A program made the translations under genes and the position numbers. The notes beneath the pieces are model-generated. The model was not told where the DNA came from. It was given only the letters and a program-made list of their open reading frames with translations, and made no database searches. A stretch of 64,000 bases of DNA from Aquimarina amphilecti (GTDB taxonomy: Bacteria; Bacteroidota; Bacteroidia; Flavobacteriales; Flavobacteriaceae): NCBI RefSeq assembly GCF_900109375.1, contig NZ_FOAB01000006.1, positions 1 to 64,000 on the forward strand. Reading direction: 5' to 3'. Of the stretch, positions 63,164-64,000 are shown one piece after another. The stretch's first letter is position 1; every line of letters starts with the position of its first letter.

Positions 63164-63193
63164 ACTTGTTTATTGCTAATGGTTTGTACTTTT
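63164..63193 (+). promoter_or_regulatory. Promoter of the DUF1684 gene
   Basis: TTG near 63164 is followed after about 20 bases by TACTTTTGC (63187-63195), a classic -7 element of Flavobacteria. Since it overlaps the upstream TTG and ATG candidates (63173, 63179), translation must begin later, at GTG 63212. Confidence 0.6.
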
Positions 63194-63211
63194 GCAAAAA
63201 ATAAGGGGACA

Positions 63212-63826
63212 GTGCATAAATTATCTTTTTTACTAATACTATTCTTTGGTCATGTAATGGCTCAAGATTCTACGACCATAAAAAAAATATTAACTTTTCA
63301 AGAAGAGCTAAATAAAGAATTTGCCTCTGAAGAAGAATCACCCTTAACACCTAAAGATTTTAAGACATTTAAAGAGCTTGATTTTTTTGATATTGATACT
63401 ACGTATAGTATTACTGCAAAGTTTATTCGAACTCCATATGAAACTCCTTTTATCATGAAAACTACAACGGATAGAGAACCCGTTTATGTGAAATATGGAG
63501 AAGCTCATTTTATGCTACAGGATAGAGAGTGGATATTGAATGTTTATCAAAACCAAGGACTAAAAACACAACCTGAGTATGAAGATTATCTTTTTCTTCC
63601 TTTTACGGATTTAACAAATGGAGAAACTAGTTACGGAGGAGGACGTTTTATAGATCTTAAGATTCCAGATGCTGATACAATTGTTATAGATTTTAATAAG
63701 GCATATAATCCTTATTGTGCATATAGTGCACGATATTCTTGCCCAATTCCTCCAGAAGAGAATCATTTAGAATTGGAAATACCAGTTGGTGTTAAAAAAT
63801 ATAATAAACACGAGGTAAACAAATAA
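63212..63826 (+). CDS. DUF1684 family exported protein
   Basis: The protein has 204 residues from GTG 63212 with a signal peptide (MHKLSFLLILFFGHVMAQ). Earlier in-frame starts (63173, 63179) lie within the promoter. DUF1684 features are the EELNKEFASEEESPLTPKDF segment, EPVYVKYGEAHFMLQDREW, LFLPFTDLTNGETSYGGGR, and AYNPYCAYSARYSCPIPPEENHLEL near the C-terminus. The family has no established function that I know. A strong terminator follows the stop codon. Confidence 0.88.
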   Translation: MHKLSFLLILFFGHVMAQDSTTIKKILTFQEELNKEFASEEESPLTPKDFKTFKELDFFDIDTTYSITAKFIRTPYETPFIMKTTTDREPVYVKYGEAHFMLQDREWILNVYQNQGLKTQPEYEDYLFLPFTDLTNGETSYGGGRFIDLKIPDADTIVIDFNKAYNPYCAYSARYSCPIPPEENHLELEIPVGVKKYNKHEVNK

Positions 63827-63828
63827 AT

Positions 63829-63860
63829 AAAAAGCGCTCTGAAAAATCAGAGCGCTTTTT
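63829..63860. terminator. Bidirectional terminator
   Basis: A perfect 14-bp stem (AAAAAGCGCTCTGA / TCAGAGCGCTTTTT) with an AAAA loop separates the DUF1684 gene from the convergent gene at the window edge. Confidence 0.92.
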
Positions 63861-63894
63861 GCATAAACAAACAAATATATTAAACTATAATATA

Positions 63895-64000
63895 TTAAAA
63901 CTTATAGATGGCTCCAAGCACAAAAGACGAAAGACTTTTTGTTGCTTCTCCATCATTGTCTGAGAAGAAATCCTCAGAAGTAGAATCTAATCTTAATTCA
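63895..64000 (-). CDS. Beta-barrel outer-membrane protein, C-terminal end (partial)
   Basis: Only the last 35 codons are in the window. They end in ...SLSSFVLGAIYKF and stop: an alternating strand with the terminal Phe that is typical of outer-membrane beta-barrels recognised by BamA. The preceding DSTSEDFFSDNDGEATKS loop with acidic residues is like the last loop of Bacteroidetes BBP2-type porins. The family is a guess because most of the gene is missing. Confidence 0.6.
   Translation of the reverse strand, partial: ELRLDSTSEDFFSDNDGEATKSLSSFVLGAIYKF

Overview
The window looks like a chromosomal segment of a marine Flavobacteriaceae bacterium, plausibly Aquimarina or a close relative (inference). 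The basis is the very AT-rich sequence, TAnnTTTG-type -7 boxes, little Shine-Dalgarno signal, a SusC/SusD pair, secreted proteins with C-terminal type IX secretion (T9SS) tails, a Lacal_2735-type small protein, and a tmRNA whose tag reads GENNYALAA. No CRISPR array, transposase, rRNA or tRNA gene was found.

Layout. 1-1125: start of a large secreted Ig/PKD-like repeat protein (minus strand, runs off the edge). 1451-6767: TPR membrane protein, then a tightly overlapping trio (two SGNH-hydrolase-like proteins and an MBOAT acyltransferase) that looks like an envelope-glycan O-acylation module. 6837-10619: UDG-superfamily protein, DUF1287 protein, secreted propeller-like protein and small proteins. 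10680-17460: complete trpE-G-D-C-F-B-A operon on the minus strand, with a leader peptide carrying three consecutive Trp codons, an attenuator terminator and a competing pairing. 17466-20787: YceI protein, MarR regulator with two 12-bp palindromes at its start, two thioredoxin-fold proteins and two rhodaneses. 20862-26894: two T9SS-tailed peptidoglycan hydrolases sharing a near-duplicate C-terminal module, each associated with a PD40/TolB-like propeller, plus a LuxR-type response regulator. 28070-30793: an orphan type VI secretion cassette (extended TssD/Hcp, metzincin peptidase, exported MORN-repeat candidate immunity protein) with translational overlaps. It lies beside the tmRNA gene (31261-31655), downstream of whose 3' end a 13-bp piece is duplicated.

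31798-36014: saccharopine-dehydrogenase-like enzyme, pyrF, BtuF-like binding protein without signal peptide, alpha/beta hydrolase and two very small genes. 36170-40575: SusD and SusC without nearby glycosidases. 40856-51383: DUF4197 lipoprotein, PqqB-like metallo-beta-lactamase-fold lipoprotein, purU, a large zinc metalloprotease, fused isobutyryl-CoA mutase IcmF and a secreted amidohydrolase. 51459-60361: carboxypeptidase-regulatory-like protein, a secreted alpha/beta hydrolase and its apparently inactivated paralogue, an Lrp/AsnC regulator next to a 7-TM membrane-bound HTH protein and an alanine:Na+ symporter, and an MscS channel. 61080-64000: DJ-1/PfpI lipoprotein, MFS transporter, DUF1684 protein and the end of a beta-barrel protein.

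The most novel-looking item is a structured RNA seen three times (about 57907-58002, 60564-60672, 60944-61055). The copies share GTGTGAGGACATT and CTAAAGAnAGTACG blocks, a hairpin and basal stem whose bases change while pairing is kept, and a rho-independent terminator. Two copies are tandem and carry a nearly identical 36-nt block placed like a promoter.
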